From: Bifidobacterium breve
GTDB lineage: Bacteria > Myxococcota_A > UBA796 > SXON01
Direction: 5' to 3'
NCBI GenBank assembly: GCA_943328795.2
Contig: CALQBK020000017.1
Location: forward strand, 1-47,689
DNA length: 47,689 nucleotides
A program made the position numbers and the translations under genes. This document shows, in pieces, positions 9,058-17,373 of this stretch; position 1 is the stretch's first letter; the number at the start of each line of letters is the position of its first letter. Below the pieces are notes generated by a model. That model was not told the origin of the DNA, made no database searches, and saw only the letters and a program-made list of their open reading frames with translations.

Positions 9058-9127
9058 CTGAGCAGAAACGACCCATCCGAATTTGCTCAGTTTATGGATC
9101 AAAATCGGATGGGCCGTTTCTGATCCA
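9058..9127. repeat. REPIN-like double palindrome between divergent genes
   Basis: Two 33-base hairpins in inverted orientation are separated by 4 bases. Half 1 is 9058-9090 (stem CTGAGCA/TGCTCAG) and half 2 is 9095-9127 (stem TGGATCA/TGATCCA). The two loops are complementary to each other (9063-9080 pairs with 9105-9122, 17 of 18), so the whole can also fold as one long stem. When half 2 is reverse-complemented and aligned to half 1, three stem positions differ and each has a matching change on the other side, so pairing is kept. This is the layout of REPINs (paired REP sequences). Alternatives are an operator or a bidirectional terminator. Confidence 0.7.
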
Positions 9128-9176
9128 CGGGTCGGAGGTCTCACCCGCCCGGGCCGCGACAGACTACACTGCCACC

Positions 9177-10469
9177 ATGCGCCCGATGTTTTCCGCCCTC
9201 GTCTTGCTCACCGCCTGCACCGAGTACGGCCTGGGCAAACAGACCGTGCCGCCAGCGGGCGCCGACCCCGACATCGCCACCGACCCCGAGCTCATCTCAG
9301 AGATCGCGTGTGCATCGCCCTGGGACGGCGTCGTGACCGCGCGAAATGACGGCGACGGGCCGCTCACCCTCTCCAACATTGGCACCTCGGAGGGCTGGTC
9401 TGCGAGCGGCACGGTCCCGGTCACGCTCCTCACGGGCGAGACCACCGAGATCTACGTCACCGGCTCGGGCGACGGCACGCTCACCATCAGCAGCGACGAT
9501 CCCGACGAGCCCGAGCTCAGCGTCCCGCTCAGCGTCGCGGTCAACAGCCCGCCCACGGCCACCGTGGACAGCCCCGCCAACGGCGCGGTCCTCCCCGAGC
9601 CCGCCACCGACCAAGCGCTGCTCGGCACCGTGTCGGACCCCGACGGCGACGTGATGACCGTGACGTGGCTCATCGACGGCGTGACGCTGGTCTCCGAGGA
9701 CGCCGTGTCCGGCCCCGTCGGCGCGACTTGGACGGCCCCGACGGGCGGCGCGCACACCATCGGCATCACGGCGACCGACGCCTGCGCGACCTCCGATCAC
9801 AGCGTCGACGTCTGCCAGGACGAGACCCTCACCTACGAGAACCTCGGCATCTCCACGTGGCACTACGAGGGCGCGGCCTACTGGGACGGCGCCGCCAACA
9901 ACCTCGTGCTGACCGACGCGCTCGTCGACCAAGTCGGCACGGCCTTCGACACGACCGCGACGGTCTCCGGCGGGGCGGTCGACATCGACTTCGACTTCTA
10001 CATCGGCGATGGCTCCGGGGCGGACGGCCTCTCGCTCACCGCGCTCGACTCGAGCCGGATGACGACCTACCTGGGCGGCACGGGCTGTGGCATCGGCTAC
10101 GGCGGCAACGCAGCCTGCACCGCCGGGCCGGCACTGCCGGGCTGGAGCATCGAGATCGACACCTACTACAACAGCGGGTACGACCCGACCGATCTCGACC
10201 ACGTCGCGTTCACGTTCGACGGGGACGCCGATGGGCCCGCAGCCTGGGCCGCCCTCCCCGAGATCGAGGGCACCGGCTGGCACCGCATGGAGGTCAGCGT
10301 CACCGACCCGCACGTCACCGTGGTCATCGATGGCGTGGCCTACATCGACCAGGACTTGAGCGGCGCGTTCGCGTTCCCGGCCTACGTCGGGTTCACCGCC
10401 GGCACCGGCTCCGTCACCAACCGGCACTTGATCCAGGACCTGACGGTGACGGACCGGGCGTGCGACTGA
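9177..10469 (+). CDS. Exported lipoprotein with ASH-like, Ig-like and L-type-lectin-like domains
   Basis: 430 residues. The signal peptide ends in a lipobox (LLTAC, Cys14). An ASH-like 'choice-of-anchor D' stretch follows (ARNDGDGPLTLSNI, then SSDDPDEPELSVPLSV), then an Ig/PKD-like segment (VSDPDGDVMTVTWLIDG). From about residue 214 comes a jelly-roll domain resembling L-type lectins: VDIDFDFYIGDGSGADGLSL, then GWSIEIDTYYN, then HVAFTFDGDAD and VVIDGVAYID. Legume-type lectin folds bind sugars through Asp/Asn and metal, so carbohydrate binding at the cell surface is a fair inference, with no known substrate. It is divergent from the enoyl-CoA hydratase gene across the palindromic element and its stop is 4 bases from the convergent HupE gene. 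Confidence 0.75.
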   Translation: MRPMFSALVLLTACTEYGLGKQTVPPAGADPDIATDPELISEIACASPWDGVVTARNDGDGPLTLSNIGTSEGWSASGTVPVTLLTGETTEIYVTGSGDGTLTISSDDPDEPELSVPLSVAVNSPPTATVDSPANGAVLPEPATDQALLGTVSDPDGDVMTVTWLIDGVTLVSEDAVSGPVGATWTAPTGGAHTIGITATDACATSDHSVDVCQDETLTYENLGISTWHYEGAAYWDGAANNLVLTDALVDQVGTAFDTTATVSGGAVDIDFDFYIGDGSGADGLSLTALDSSRMTTYLGGTGCGIGYGGNAACTAGPALPGWSIEIDTYYNSGYDPTDLDHVAFTFDGDADGPAAWAALPEIEGTGWHRMEVSVTDPHVTVVIDGVAYIDQDLSGAFAFPAYVGFTAGTGSVTNRHLIQDLTVTDRACD

Positions 10470-10473
10470 GCCC

Positions 10474-11439
10474 CTACCCCCACACCCGCTGCACGAACCA
10501 CCCAACCCCCATCGCCGTGACCCCAACTGAGATCGCAGGCACCGCGTAGCGCTCCCAGGCCGGGAAGCGGCGCAGGTACAGCAACACCGGCATCGCGAGC
10601 GCTACCACCGTCGCCTGGCCAACCTCCACGCCGCCGTTGAACGAGACGAGCGCCAACGCCAGCGCGTCGCGCGGGAGCCCGAGCTCGATCAACAGCCCGG
10701 CGAACCCGAACCCGTGGATCAACCCGAGCAGGAACGTGACCACCACGCGCCGACGGGGCGGCGGCCGCCAGAAGTTCTCGACCCCGACGAACGCGATGGA
10801 CGCCGCGATCGCGGGCTCTACCACCGCCGGCGACAGGTGAACGACCTGCAGCGCGGCGAGCGTGAGCGTGATGGAGTGCGCGACGGTGAAGCCGGTGATG
10901 ATGAACAACATCGCTCGGAGGCTCGGCGCGGCGACCAGGAGCCCGAGCAAGAAGAGGAGGTGGTCGTACCCGGTCCAGATGTGCTCCACACCGAGCTTTC
11001 CGAACCGGATCGCGACGTCGGTCTTGTCGGCGGCCCCGGTGAACTCGGCGCGCCTGTGCCCGACGTCCAGCACGGCGACGGACTGCCCGAACGCCTCGAC
11101 GTAGTGGCGATGCCCCTGCTCCATCGAGGTCAGGAAGCTCGCGTCGTAGGTCCCGTGCTCGCCGCCCGGGCAGTGCAGCGCGCTGCGGATCTCGATGCCG
11201 TCGGCCTCGACCGCGGAGATGACCGGCTCATCGAGGGTGCACGGGCCCCCGATGTCCACGTGCACGTCGTGGACGGTGAGGTCCGCGATCAAGAGCCGAG
11301 ACTCCTCCAGGTCGGTGATCGGGAACTTGGCCTCGAGCTCAGGCCGCGCGATCGTGATGGTCAGCGCATCGGCGTCAATGCGCGCGTACGAGAGCCCGGG
11401 GCGGTGCGCCTCTGCGAGCGGGACGAGCCAGAGGTTCAT
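10474..11439 (-). CDS. HupE/UreJ family membrane protein
   Basis: 321 residues. The start is the ATG at 11439, overlapping the TPR gene's stop as ATGA, which indicates coupled translation; the frame is open further upstream but that part reads as noise. There is a very short signal-like start (MNLWLVPLAEA), about 140 residues predicted outside the membrane, then roughly six helices. Family motifs are GVEHIWTGYDHLLF (150-163), GFTVAHSITLTL, GLIHGFGFAGLL and FNGGVEVGQ. HupE/UreJ proteins are linked to nickel or cobalt uptake, but the large outer domain type is mostly uncharacterised, so the substrate is unknown. Last gene of the set with the TPR lipoprotein and the DUF4331 gene. Confidence 0.88.
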   Translation of the reverse strand: MNLWLVPLAEAHRPGLSYARIDADALTITIARPELEAKFPITDLEESRLLIADLTVHDVHVDIGGPCTLDEPVISAVEADGIEIRSALHCPGGEHGTYDASFLTSMEQGHRHYVEAFGQSVAVLDVGHRRAEFTGAADKTDVAIRFGKLGVEHIWTGYDHLLFLLGLLVAAPSLRAMLFIITGFTVAHSITLTLAALQVVHLSPAVVEPAIAASIAFVGVENFWRPPPRRRVVVTFLLGLIHGFGFAGLLIELGLPRDALALALVSFNGGVEVGQATVVALAMPVLLYLRRFPAWERYAVPAISVGVTAMGVGWFVQRVWG

Positions 11440-12653
11440 GGCACCGGCGACCGCGCGAGCGTCACCTCGGCGCGCTTCCGCTCGGACGGCAAGAGCCCAG
11501 GCCCCGAGTCCAGCGCGCGCTCGAGCAGGTCTCGCGCCTCCTTGGAGACTGGCACCGTGTCGCCGACGATCAGCCCGGCCTGCAGCAACACGCGGGGCTC
11601 GACGATGCCGGTCGCGAGCACCGAGCGCGCCTCGGCGCCGCACACCCGGTGGTCGGCCCCGGAGCGGAAGCGCGCGTAGGCGAGGGCCATCAACGTCACG
11701 GCGTCCTTCCGGTTGTCGAGCTCGACCTGGAGCAGCTCCACCGCCTTCTTTTGGTCCTCCAGCGCGCCCGAGTCCGCGAGGAAGATCGCGTAGCCGCGCG
11801 GGTCTTGCTGGGCGACAGCGCTGACCGCGACGGGGCGGCCTGCAGCGTCCATCGCGCCAGCCTCGGCCAACGCCCGGGTCGCCTCGACGGTCGGCCCCGC
11901 CCGCTTCAGGTCCTCGATCGCGCCGGGCAGATCGCCGGCTGCGAGGCGCACCCTGCCCCGCGCGAAGTGCGCAGCCGGGTAGTCAGGCACCGCGGCGAGC
12001 GCCTCCTCGATCTGCGGGGACGGCTGCCCGGTGATGGCGTGCAGCCACCCCATGCGCGTCAGCACCCACGCCAGCGGCTCCGGGTCCAAGCTGCTCCCCG
12101 CGCTCACCGCGAGCGCCTGCATCTCGAACGCGCCCTTCACGTCGCCCCAGAGCCAGCGCAGCCAGCCGATGCGGTCGTACATCTCGAGTCCCGGGCGGAT
12201 GTCCACGGCGACCTGGTAGGCCGCGCCCGCCTCGTCGAGCTTGCCCTGCTCCATCAAGGCGTCGCCGTATAGCGCGTAGTCCAGGAAGTTCGCGCTCTTC
12301 GTCGGCCCCTGCTGCAGCGCCTGGGCGGCCACCTCGGCCTCTGCGAACTTGTGGAACTGGATCAGCAAGTGCACGCGCAGCCGGCGGGCCTCGAGGTCCT
12401 TGGGGTCGCGCAACATCGCGCAGTCAACCGCGCTCTCCGCGAGGGTGTAGAACCCGGGGTCCCCGGTCAGACGCGCCTCGCGGATGCGCACCCGCGCCTG
12501 GGCGAGCGGGTCCTGCGCCGCGCGGTCGCGCTCGGCCTGGAGCGGGCCCGGAGCGGGCGTCGCCATCACGTCGCAGGCGTCCGGGCCACGCTTGCCCTGG
12601 GGTGGCGGGGGTTCGACGGGGGTCGGCGAACAGGCAAGCAGGAGGAGGAGCAA
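11436..12653 (-). CDS. TPR-repeat lipoprotein
   Basis: About 405 residues. It begins with a short hydrophobic signal ending in a lipobox (LLLLACS, Cys8) and a Pro-rich spacer. The body is alpha-helical with TPR-like units, for example DYALYGDALMEQGKLDEAGA and YPAAHFARGRVRLAAGDLPG. The likely start is TTG at 12653; no good ribosome-binding site is visible, so the exact start is unsure. TPR proteins act as scaffolds, here probably in the periplasm facing the HupE outer domain (inference from the ATGA overlap with that gene). A terminator hairpin lies between this gene and the upstream DUF4331 gene. Confidence 0.8.
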   Translation of the reverse strand: MLLLLLACSPTPVEPPPPQGKRGPDACDVMATPAPGPLQAERDRAAQDPLAQARVRIREARLTGDPGFYTLAESAVDCAMLRDPKDLEARRLRVHLLIQFHKFAEAEVAAQALQQGPTKSANFLDYALYGDALMEQGKLDEAGAAYQVAVDIRPGLEMYDRIGWLRWLWGDVKGAFEMQALAVSAGSSLDPEPLAWVLTRMGWLHAITGQPSPQIEEALAAVPDYPAAHFARGRVRLAAGDLPGAIEDLKRAGPTVEATRALAEAGAMDAAGRPVAVSAVAQQDPRGYAIFLADSGALEDQKKAVELLQVELDNRKDAVTLMALAYARFRSGADHRVCGAEARSVLATGIVEPRVLLQAGLIVGDTVPVSKEARDLLERALDSGPGLLPSERKRAEVTLARSPVP

Positions 12654-12674
12654 GCGGCACCGCGGAAATGGGAA

Positions 12675-12703
12675 GCCCCGAGGCGCACGAGGCGCCCCGG
12701 GGC
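12675..12703 (-). terminator. Terminator hairpin after the DUF4331 gene
   Basis: The arms 12675-12686 and 12692-12703 pair over 12 bases with one mismatch on the plus strand that becomes a G-U pair in minus-strand RNA. The loop is 5 bases and is followed on the minus strand by a pyrimidine-rich TTCCCATTTCC. This fits the end of the DUF4331 transcript and would reduce read-through into the TPR and HupE genes. Confidence 0.65.
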
Positions 12704-12764
12704 AGGGGGGGGTCGGTCGAGACCGGGTAGCGGCCTCGACACGGCCTGTCGAGGCGAAGGGCGA

Positions 12765-14135
12765 CTACAGGTCGTGGGTGCCGTTCGGGTGGTCGTCACC
12801 GGCCCAGGGGTCGCCCAGGAACGGGAACGACGACAGGTAGGCGAGCCCGGTCGAGTCGACGCCGTCCGGGATCGCCGTGCCGTCCACGAGCAGCCCGCAG
12901 ACCGCCGAGAGCGCGGTGTCGACCACGTCGTCCTGCACGTTGCGGCCGTCCGGCCACTGGCCGAAGCCGGTGCCCTCGAGGTTCATGCGCAGCGCCTCGA
13001 ACGCGCCGAAGGACTTCGACTCGTCGGGGATCGCGCCGCCGAGCGCGTAGTCGTCGGGCATCGTGCCGAGGGCGCTGTGCCCGGTGAGGAACGCGAGGAT
13101 GAGGTCCTCACGGCCGCCGAGGCCGAGGCCGGCATCGTAGGACGTCGGGCAGCTGGTGCCGAGCACGGCGTCCATGTAGGCGCCGAGCAGGGAGGTCTGC
13201 ACGTACGGCAAGAACTGCAGGTCGTCGCGGGGGTGGCTCGCGCTGAACACGTCCTTGTACGGGTTGGGGATGACGACCTCGTTGACGAGCGGGTTCCCGA
13301 GGCGGGAGACCTGCACCCAGCCACCGCGGCTGGTGGTGTCCACGCCCGTGGAGCGGCGCACGGTGACAGCGCGGCGGGACGTGGTGGCCCAGCTCGCGAT
13401 CACGCGGTTCTTGTTCGCGGCGGTGGCGGCGAGGCCATCCTTCGTGACGGACGTGATCGGCAGCTCGATCGCGATGGTGTGCACGTTGTAGCCGAGGAGC
13501 GTGTTCTGGTTCGGCGTGCCGTCCAACCCGGCGAGGTTCAAGAGGTCGAACGTGCGCTCGAGGTCGACGTAGAACCCGTCCTGCCGCGGGCCAGCGAAGA
13601 AGCTGTAGTTGCCCGACGTCTCGATGTTCGCGGTGGTGATGCTGCCCGGGGTGGTGCCGCTCGGGTTGTACCCGGACGAGCCGCTCTGCGTGCCGACGTT
13701 GATCGGCGCGACGGACCCGCTGGCCAGGATGGTGGACTCGACGCCGTCGTCCACGCGCGAGACCGTGTAGGTCTGGTTCTGGTAGACGCTGCCGGCGTCG
13801 CCGACGGCGCCGATGTTGTAGATGAACGTGTCGTAGCCGAACGCGTCCTTCGAGTACGTGGTTTCGAACTGGAAGTTGAGGTCGATGTCCTCCTCCCCGT
13901 CACCCTCGTTATCGATGTGGATGCTGTACATCACGTTGTCGTCGAACCGGTTGAAGTTCGGGCCGCCGCCGGGCGCCTCGAGCGGGTTGACGTTCATGAT
14001 GAACACGACCTTCGAGCTGTCGTTCGGGTCGATGAACGCGTAGTAGTCGGTGATGTCCGCGGAGGGGTCGAGCGCGATGGCCGGGGCCTCGCGGTGAGAG
14101 GAGGCGAGGGCGATGGAGATGAGGGAGAGCAACAT
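12765..14135 (-). CDS. DUF4331 family exported protein
   Basis: 456 residues with a signal peptide (MLLSLISIALA) followed directly by the family hallmark SSHREAPAIALDPSADITDY, then FIDPNDSSKVVFIMNVNP. Other conserved-looking stretches are GPRQDGFYVDLERTFDLLNL and LGYNVHTIAIELPI. DUF4331 has no assigned reaction. The protein is acidic and probably periplasmic or surface-exposed. The ATG is preceded by GAGG. It begins 14 bases after the propeller lipoprotein gene, so the two are one transcript. DUF4331 genes near TPR and HupE genes, as here, suggest a shared, unassigned function (inference). Confidence 0.88.
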   Translation of the reverse strand: MLLSLISIALASSHREAPAIALDPSADITDYYAFIDPNDSSKVVFIMNVNPLEAPGGGPNFNRFDDNVMYSIHIDNEGDGEEDIDLNFQFETTYSKDAFGYDTFIYNIGAVGDAGSVYQNQTYTVSRVDDGVESTILASGSVAPINVGTQSGSSGYNPSGTTPGSITTANIETSGNYSFFAGPRQDGFYVDLERTFDLLNLAGLDGTPNQNTLLGYNVHTIAIELPITSVTKDGLAATAANKNRVIASWATTSRRAVTVRRSTGVDTTSRGGWVQVSRLGNPLVNEVVIPNPYKDVFSASHPRDDLQFLPYVQTSLLGAYMDAVLGTSCPTSYDAGLGLGGREDLILAFLTGHSALGTMPDDYALGGAIPDESKSFGAFEALRMNLEGTGFGQWPDGRNVQDDVVDTALSAVCGLLVDGTAIPDGVDSTGLAYLSSFPFLGDPWAGDDHPNGTHDL

Positions 14136-14149
14136 GAGAACCTCGAAGA

Positions 14150-15172
14150 TCAGTAGGTGATGGAGTAGATGTCAGCGCCGCCGAGAGACGAGGTCTCGGC
14201 CACGTAGACGGCATCGGTGTAGGTGCAGACGCCGGCGGGGAGCTCGAGGAGGCCGAGCGAGTCGATCTCCTCGGTGCCGGAGCCGTCCGTCGCGTAAGCC
14301 ATGAGGCTTGGGTCCCCGACCGTGGTGTAGAACAGCGTCGCGCCGCTGTCCGAGACCGCGAGGCCGCCGGGGAAGTTGGTCTGGAAGCCGCTCGTGACGT
14401 CCTGGTGCGCAAAGCCCGGCGTGGTGAACGACATCACGGCGGCGCGTTGGCCGTCGCCGGCGATCGAGTCCAGCACGTACAGGAGCGTGCCGTCTTCGGT
14501 CTGGTCGAGCTGCACGGGGTCCATCAGCGGGGCGCCCTGGAACGCGACGCTGGCTGCGCCCGAGCCGAGGTCCACCGAGAAGATCGCCGCTTCGCCGGCC
14601 GCGGTGAACCCGCTGACGTAGGCGGTGGAGCCGCCGTGCGCGAGGGTGATGTCCCCCGGCCGGTCGATCGTGCCCGCTGCGCCGATCTCCACGGGGGTGC
14701 CGCCGCCCACGGGCAGGGAGTAGATCCCGCCGTTGGTGGCGCCCTGGTCCGTCGCGAGGTCCGCGACGTAGAGGGTGGTCCCGTCCGCCGACAGGCAGAT
14801 GCCGCTCGGCATGACCAGCGGGCTGCCGAAGGCGAGCACGGTGACCGAGCCGCCGCCCACGGGGATGGAGACCACCTCCGGGCTGCCGCCGGCGTCGAAG
14901 CCGACCGCGTAGATGGTGTCCGCCGTAGCAACGACGTCCGCGGTCTCGTTCAGCCCGGGGTCGTCAACGGCCTCCGTAAACGCGTCGGTGTCCGTGTCCG
15001 TGTCCGTGTCCGTGTCGGGGTCCGTGTCGGAGTCCGAGTCAGAGTCTGAATCCGAGTCGGTGTCGGTGTCGGTGTCTGCGTCCGAGTCCTCCGTGTCGAC
15101 GGGCTTGCCTGGGCAGGCGAGGAGAAAGGCGAGCGCCGGTAGGGGCAGCAGTCGCCAGGGGATGAGCTTCAT
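14150..15172 (-). CDS. Exported lipoprotein with acidic (DTDSD)n linker and propeller-like domain
   Basis: 340 residues from the ATG at 15172. This start is favoured because a GGAG lies 8 bases before it; a GTG nine bases upstream would overlap that site. The signal peptide ends in a lipobox (FLLAC). About 40 residues of Asp/Ser/Thr repeat follow, then a domain with repeated blades of the kind GGSPEVVSIPVGGG, SLPVGGGTPVEIG and IFSVDLGSGAASVAF, with ICLSADGTTLYVADLAT between them. This pattern is a beta-propeller (NHL/SMP-30-like), often a ligand- or protein-binding scaffold. First gene of the unit with DUF4331. Confidence 0.8.
   Translation of the reverse strand: MKLIPWRLLPLPALAFLLACPGKPVDTEDSDADTDTDTDSDSDSDSDSDTDPDTDTDTDTDTDAFTEAVDDPGLNETADVVATADTIYAVGFDAGGSPEVVSIPVGGGSVTVLAFGSPLVMPSGICLSADGTTLYVADLATDQGATNGGIYSLPVGGGTPVEIGAAGTIDRPGDITLAHGGSTAYVSGFTAAGEAAIFSVDLGSGAASVAFQGAPLMDPVQLDQTEDGTLLYVLDSIAGDGQRAAVMSFTTPGFAHQDVTSGFQTNFPGGLAVSDSGATLFYTTVGDPSLMAYATDGSGTEEIDSLGLLELPAGVCTYTDAVYVAETSSLGGADIYSITY
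14980..15110 (-). repeat. Low-complexity repeat encoding an Asp/Ser/Thr linker
   Basis: A run of 6-base units (GTCCGT, GAGTCC and variants on the plus strand) encodes alternating Asp with Ser or Thr. Similar runs occur at about 15451-15522 and 18361-18470 on the other strand inside two further secreted proteins. The linker probably spaces the folded domain away from the lipid anchor or cell wall and may bind calcium (inference). Confidence 0.75.
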
Positions 15173-15308
15173 GAGGATCACTCCGGTGAGTTTCGAGGGG
15201 TCGAGCCGAGACGGTTCGCCGTCTGCGGTCGAATACTACACGAAACGAAAAACGGATCGACTTCGACCGAAGAAGATGAAATTAAAGTTTTTCCGCCGCC
15301 ACCCGGGC

Positions 15309-15337
15309 TTGACATTCCGACCGCGCGGGGGAATGAA
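15309..15337 (+). promoter_or_regulatory. Candidate sigma70-type promoter for the HxH-repeat lipoprotein
   Basis: In the 190-base divergent gap 15173-15363 the DNA becomes clearly AT-richer (15233-15295). A perfect TTGACA at 15309-15314 is followed after 17 bases by AATGAA, a weak -10 element, 26 bases before the GTG start. On the minus strand TAGTAT (15238-15233) could serve the propeller lipoprotein, but I find no convincing -35 for it. Confidence 0.35.
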
Positions 15338-15363
15338 CCGGGGACACCTCCACGGAGCCCATC

Positions 15364-16698
15364 GTGCGTACCCTCTCCCTCCTCGGCCTCTCGCTCCTCC
15401 CCACCCTCCTCTTCGGTTGCTCCGGCAAAGATGACTGTGACACGTCCTGCACGGGCGACGCGGACACCGACACGGACACGGATGCGGACACGGATGCCGA
15501 CTCTGACACGGACGCCGACGCCTCGGTCACCATCACGAGCCCGGCCACGGGCTCCTACGCGTACGCGTTCGACGGGGTGACGATGACCTGGAGCGTCGAA
15601 GGCCTCGCGTTGGATCCGAACGGCATCGGCGGGGACAACGCCGATGGCGTCGGCCACGTGCACGTCTACCTGGACAACGAGTACCTGGCGGCGACCGCCG
15701 AGACCACCTACACGTACGAGGGCCTCTCCCCTGGCAAGCACGACCTGGCCGTGCGCCTCGCCGAGAACGACCACACCGAGACGAACCTGAACGCATCCTC
15801 GGGGATCGGCGTCGAAGTGCTCGACCCGACGGTCGCGATCACGGACCCGGTCATGGACACAACGTTGTCCGTATCCTCCGCCAGCCTCGACATCTCGCTG
15901 ACCGACTTCACGATCTCGGACGAGGTCGGGATGGCCGCAGCGGTCGGCGAGGGGCACTACCACATCTACGTGGACGGCGTGTACGTCGACTACGGCACCG
16001 TGCTCACCGACGCGTTGGTGCCTCGCCTTAGCGAAGGCGCCCACACCATCACGGTGAAGCTCGCGGGCAGCGACCACAGCGAGATCGGCGTCGAGACCTC
16101 GGTGGACGTGACCGTCGCCGACGGCGCGCAGTCGATCCTGATCGACGGGTCGCCCTACGTCTCCGAGTACGGCTCGGCATCGGTCCCGCTCGACGTGGAC
16201 GTCGGGAACTTCAGCCTCGGCAGCGGCCGCGGCTACAACCTGTACCTGGACGACGTGCTCGTCGGGGAGTCCGAGACCTCCGCGGTGACCCTGCGCCACG
16301 TGGCCTCCGGCCTGCACTGGCTCGAGGCGCGCTTGCACGACGCCGACGGTGTCGAGACTGGCGCGCGCGACTACATCCGGCTCGACGTGGCGGACGACGC
16401 CCGCGACCTGACGATCACGTCGCCCACCGATGGCGAGACGATCAACGGGGACTTCAACCTCCAGGCCACGTCGCAGAACTTCATCTTCGACCCCGGCGCG
16501 GTCGGCGGCACGAACACCGACGGCACGGGTCACTTCCACGTCTACATCGACGGCGTCTACTGGACCTACGGCGCCGGCTCCACCACGGTGAGCGGCGTGC
16601 CCGCAGGCGAGCACGAGATCCTCATCGAGCTCGTGAACAACGACCACTCCACGGCGACCCCCACGGCGAGCGACGTCATCCACGTGACCGTCAACTAG
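15364..16698 (+). CDS. Exported lipoprotein with four HxH-type repeat domains
   Basis: 444 residues, GTG start with GGAG 6 bases upstream. The signal peptide has a lipobox (LLFGC, Cys19), followed by a short Cys-rich piece and an acidic (DTDAD)n linker. Four repeats of about 95 residues follow, each with the pattern G-x-GHxHxYxDG, then GxHxLxVxL and a NDH-type turn. The HxH pairs are at 98/100, 198/200 and 390/392. The third repeat has GYN instead (about 290). The pattern recalls DUF4399-like domains with a GHHH motif, but I cannot place the family firmly. Metal binding is a reasonable guess. It is followed 2 bases later by the next gene. Confidence 0.75.
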   Translation: MRTLSLLGLSLLPTLLFGCSGKDDCDTSCTGDADTDTDTDADTDADSDTDADASVTITSPATGSYAYAFDGVTMTWSVEGLALDPNGIGGDNADGVGHVHVYLDNEYLAATAETTYTYEGLSPGKHDLAVRLAENDHTETNLNASSGIGVEVLDPTVAITDPVMDTTLSVSSASLDISLTDFTISDEVGMAAAVGEGHYHIYVDGVYVDYGTVLTDALVPRLSEGAHTITVKLAGSDHSEIGVETSVDVTVADGAQSILIDGSPYVSEYGSASVPLDVDVGNFSLGSGRGYNLYLDDVLVGESETSAVTLRHVASGLHWLEARLHDADGVETGARDYIRLDVADDARDLTITSPTDGETINGDFNLQATSQNFIFDPGAVGGTNTDGTGHFHVYIDGVYWTYGAGSTTVSGVPAGEHEILIELVNNDHSTATPTASDVIHVTVN

Positions 16699-16700
16699 CC

Positions 16701-17321
16701 ATGCAGCGCTCAGCCGCCGTCGCCCTGGCCTTGTGCGCCGGCGCTGTCGGGCTCGGAGGGGGCTACGTGCTCGCGCAGCGGTCCCCGGCCCCGGCGCCGG
16801 TCGCGGCGCTCCCCGACGACCCGGAGATCCCCGTCGCGGCCCAGCGCGACCCCGGCGCGCCAAACGGCATCGCCGCGCTCGCCACCTCCAAGGCCGGCGG
16901 GCCGGTTGCCCCAAAGTCGCAGGCTTCCCCGCTGCGCTCGACCACCGTCGAGTTCACGCTCGGCCTCGACGCCGATGGCGCGAAGCGCCAGGCGGACGCC
17001 AAGGGGTGCGCCCAGGCTGCGCTCGACGCGGCGCAGGCGGTCCTCGCGGGTGGGACAGAGCCAACGGGGCCGCTGACCACCGCGTCGTGCAGCACCAGCG
17101 GTGCGTCCACGCTCTCTGGGCGTCTCCGGCTCGCGGCCCGCCCTACCACCGTGCTCGCCGGCAAGCCGGCGGAAGGCGCGTTCAGCTGCGAGGCGACGCT
17201 CCGCTTCCAGGTCTCCGCCCCCCCGCAGGACCTGCACGCGAGCGCGTTCGGCGACAGCATCCCCCTCGCCTGCGCCGACGCTGGCGCGCGGGCGATTGCG
17301 ACGCTCGCTACCAAGATCTGA
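16701..17321 (+). CDS. Exported protein of unknown function
   Basis: 206 residues. An N-terminal hydrophobic segment (AAVALALCAGAVGLGGGYVL) works as a signal peptide or anchor, then a Pro/Ala-rich spacer. The rest (about 80-206) has paired Cys residues (GCAQAAL, SCSTSG, FSCEATL, LACADAG) that could form disulfides. I recognise no family. The ATG is 2 bases after the previous stop, so it is co-translated with the HxH-repeat lipoprotein and may be its partner. Confidence 0.6.
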   Translation: MQRSAAVALALCAGAVGLGGGYVLAQRSPAPAPVAALPDDPEIPVAAQRDPGAPNGIAALATSKAGGPVAPKSQASPLRSTTVEFTLGLDADGAKRQADAKGCAQAALDAAQAVLAGGTEPTGPLTTASCSTSGASTLSGRLRLAARPTTVLAGKPAEGAFSCEATLRFQVSAPPQDLHASAFGDSIPLACADAGARAIATLATKI

Positions 17322-17373
17322 ACCCTGCGCGCACCGCCTCGGAGCGATGGCCGCGAAGCGATATACTGGTCGG

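Noticed and set aside
9297-10526. A 409-residue minus-strand open frame over the lectin-like lipoprotein
   Set aside because: Antisense shadow with Arg/Gly/Val bias; the plus frame has a signal peptide and lipobox.
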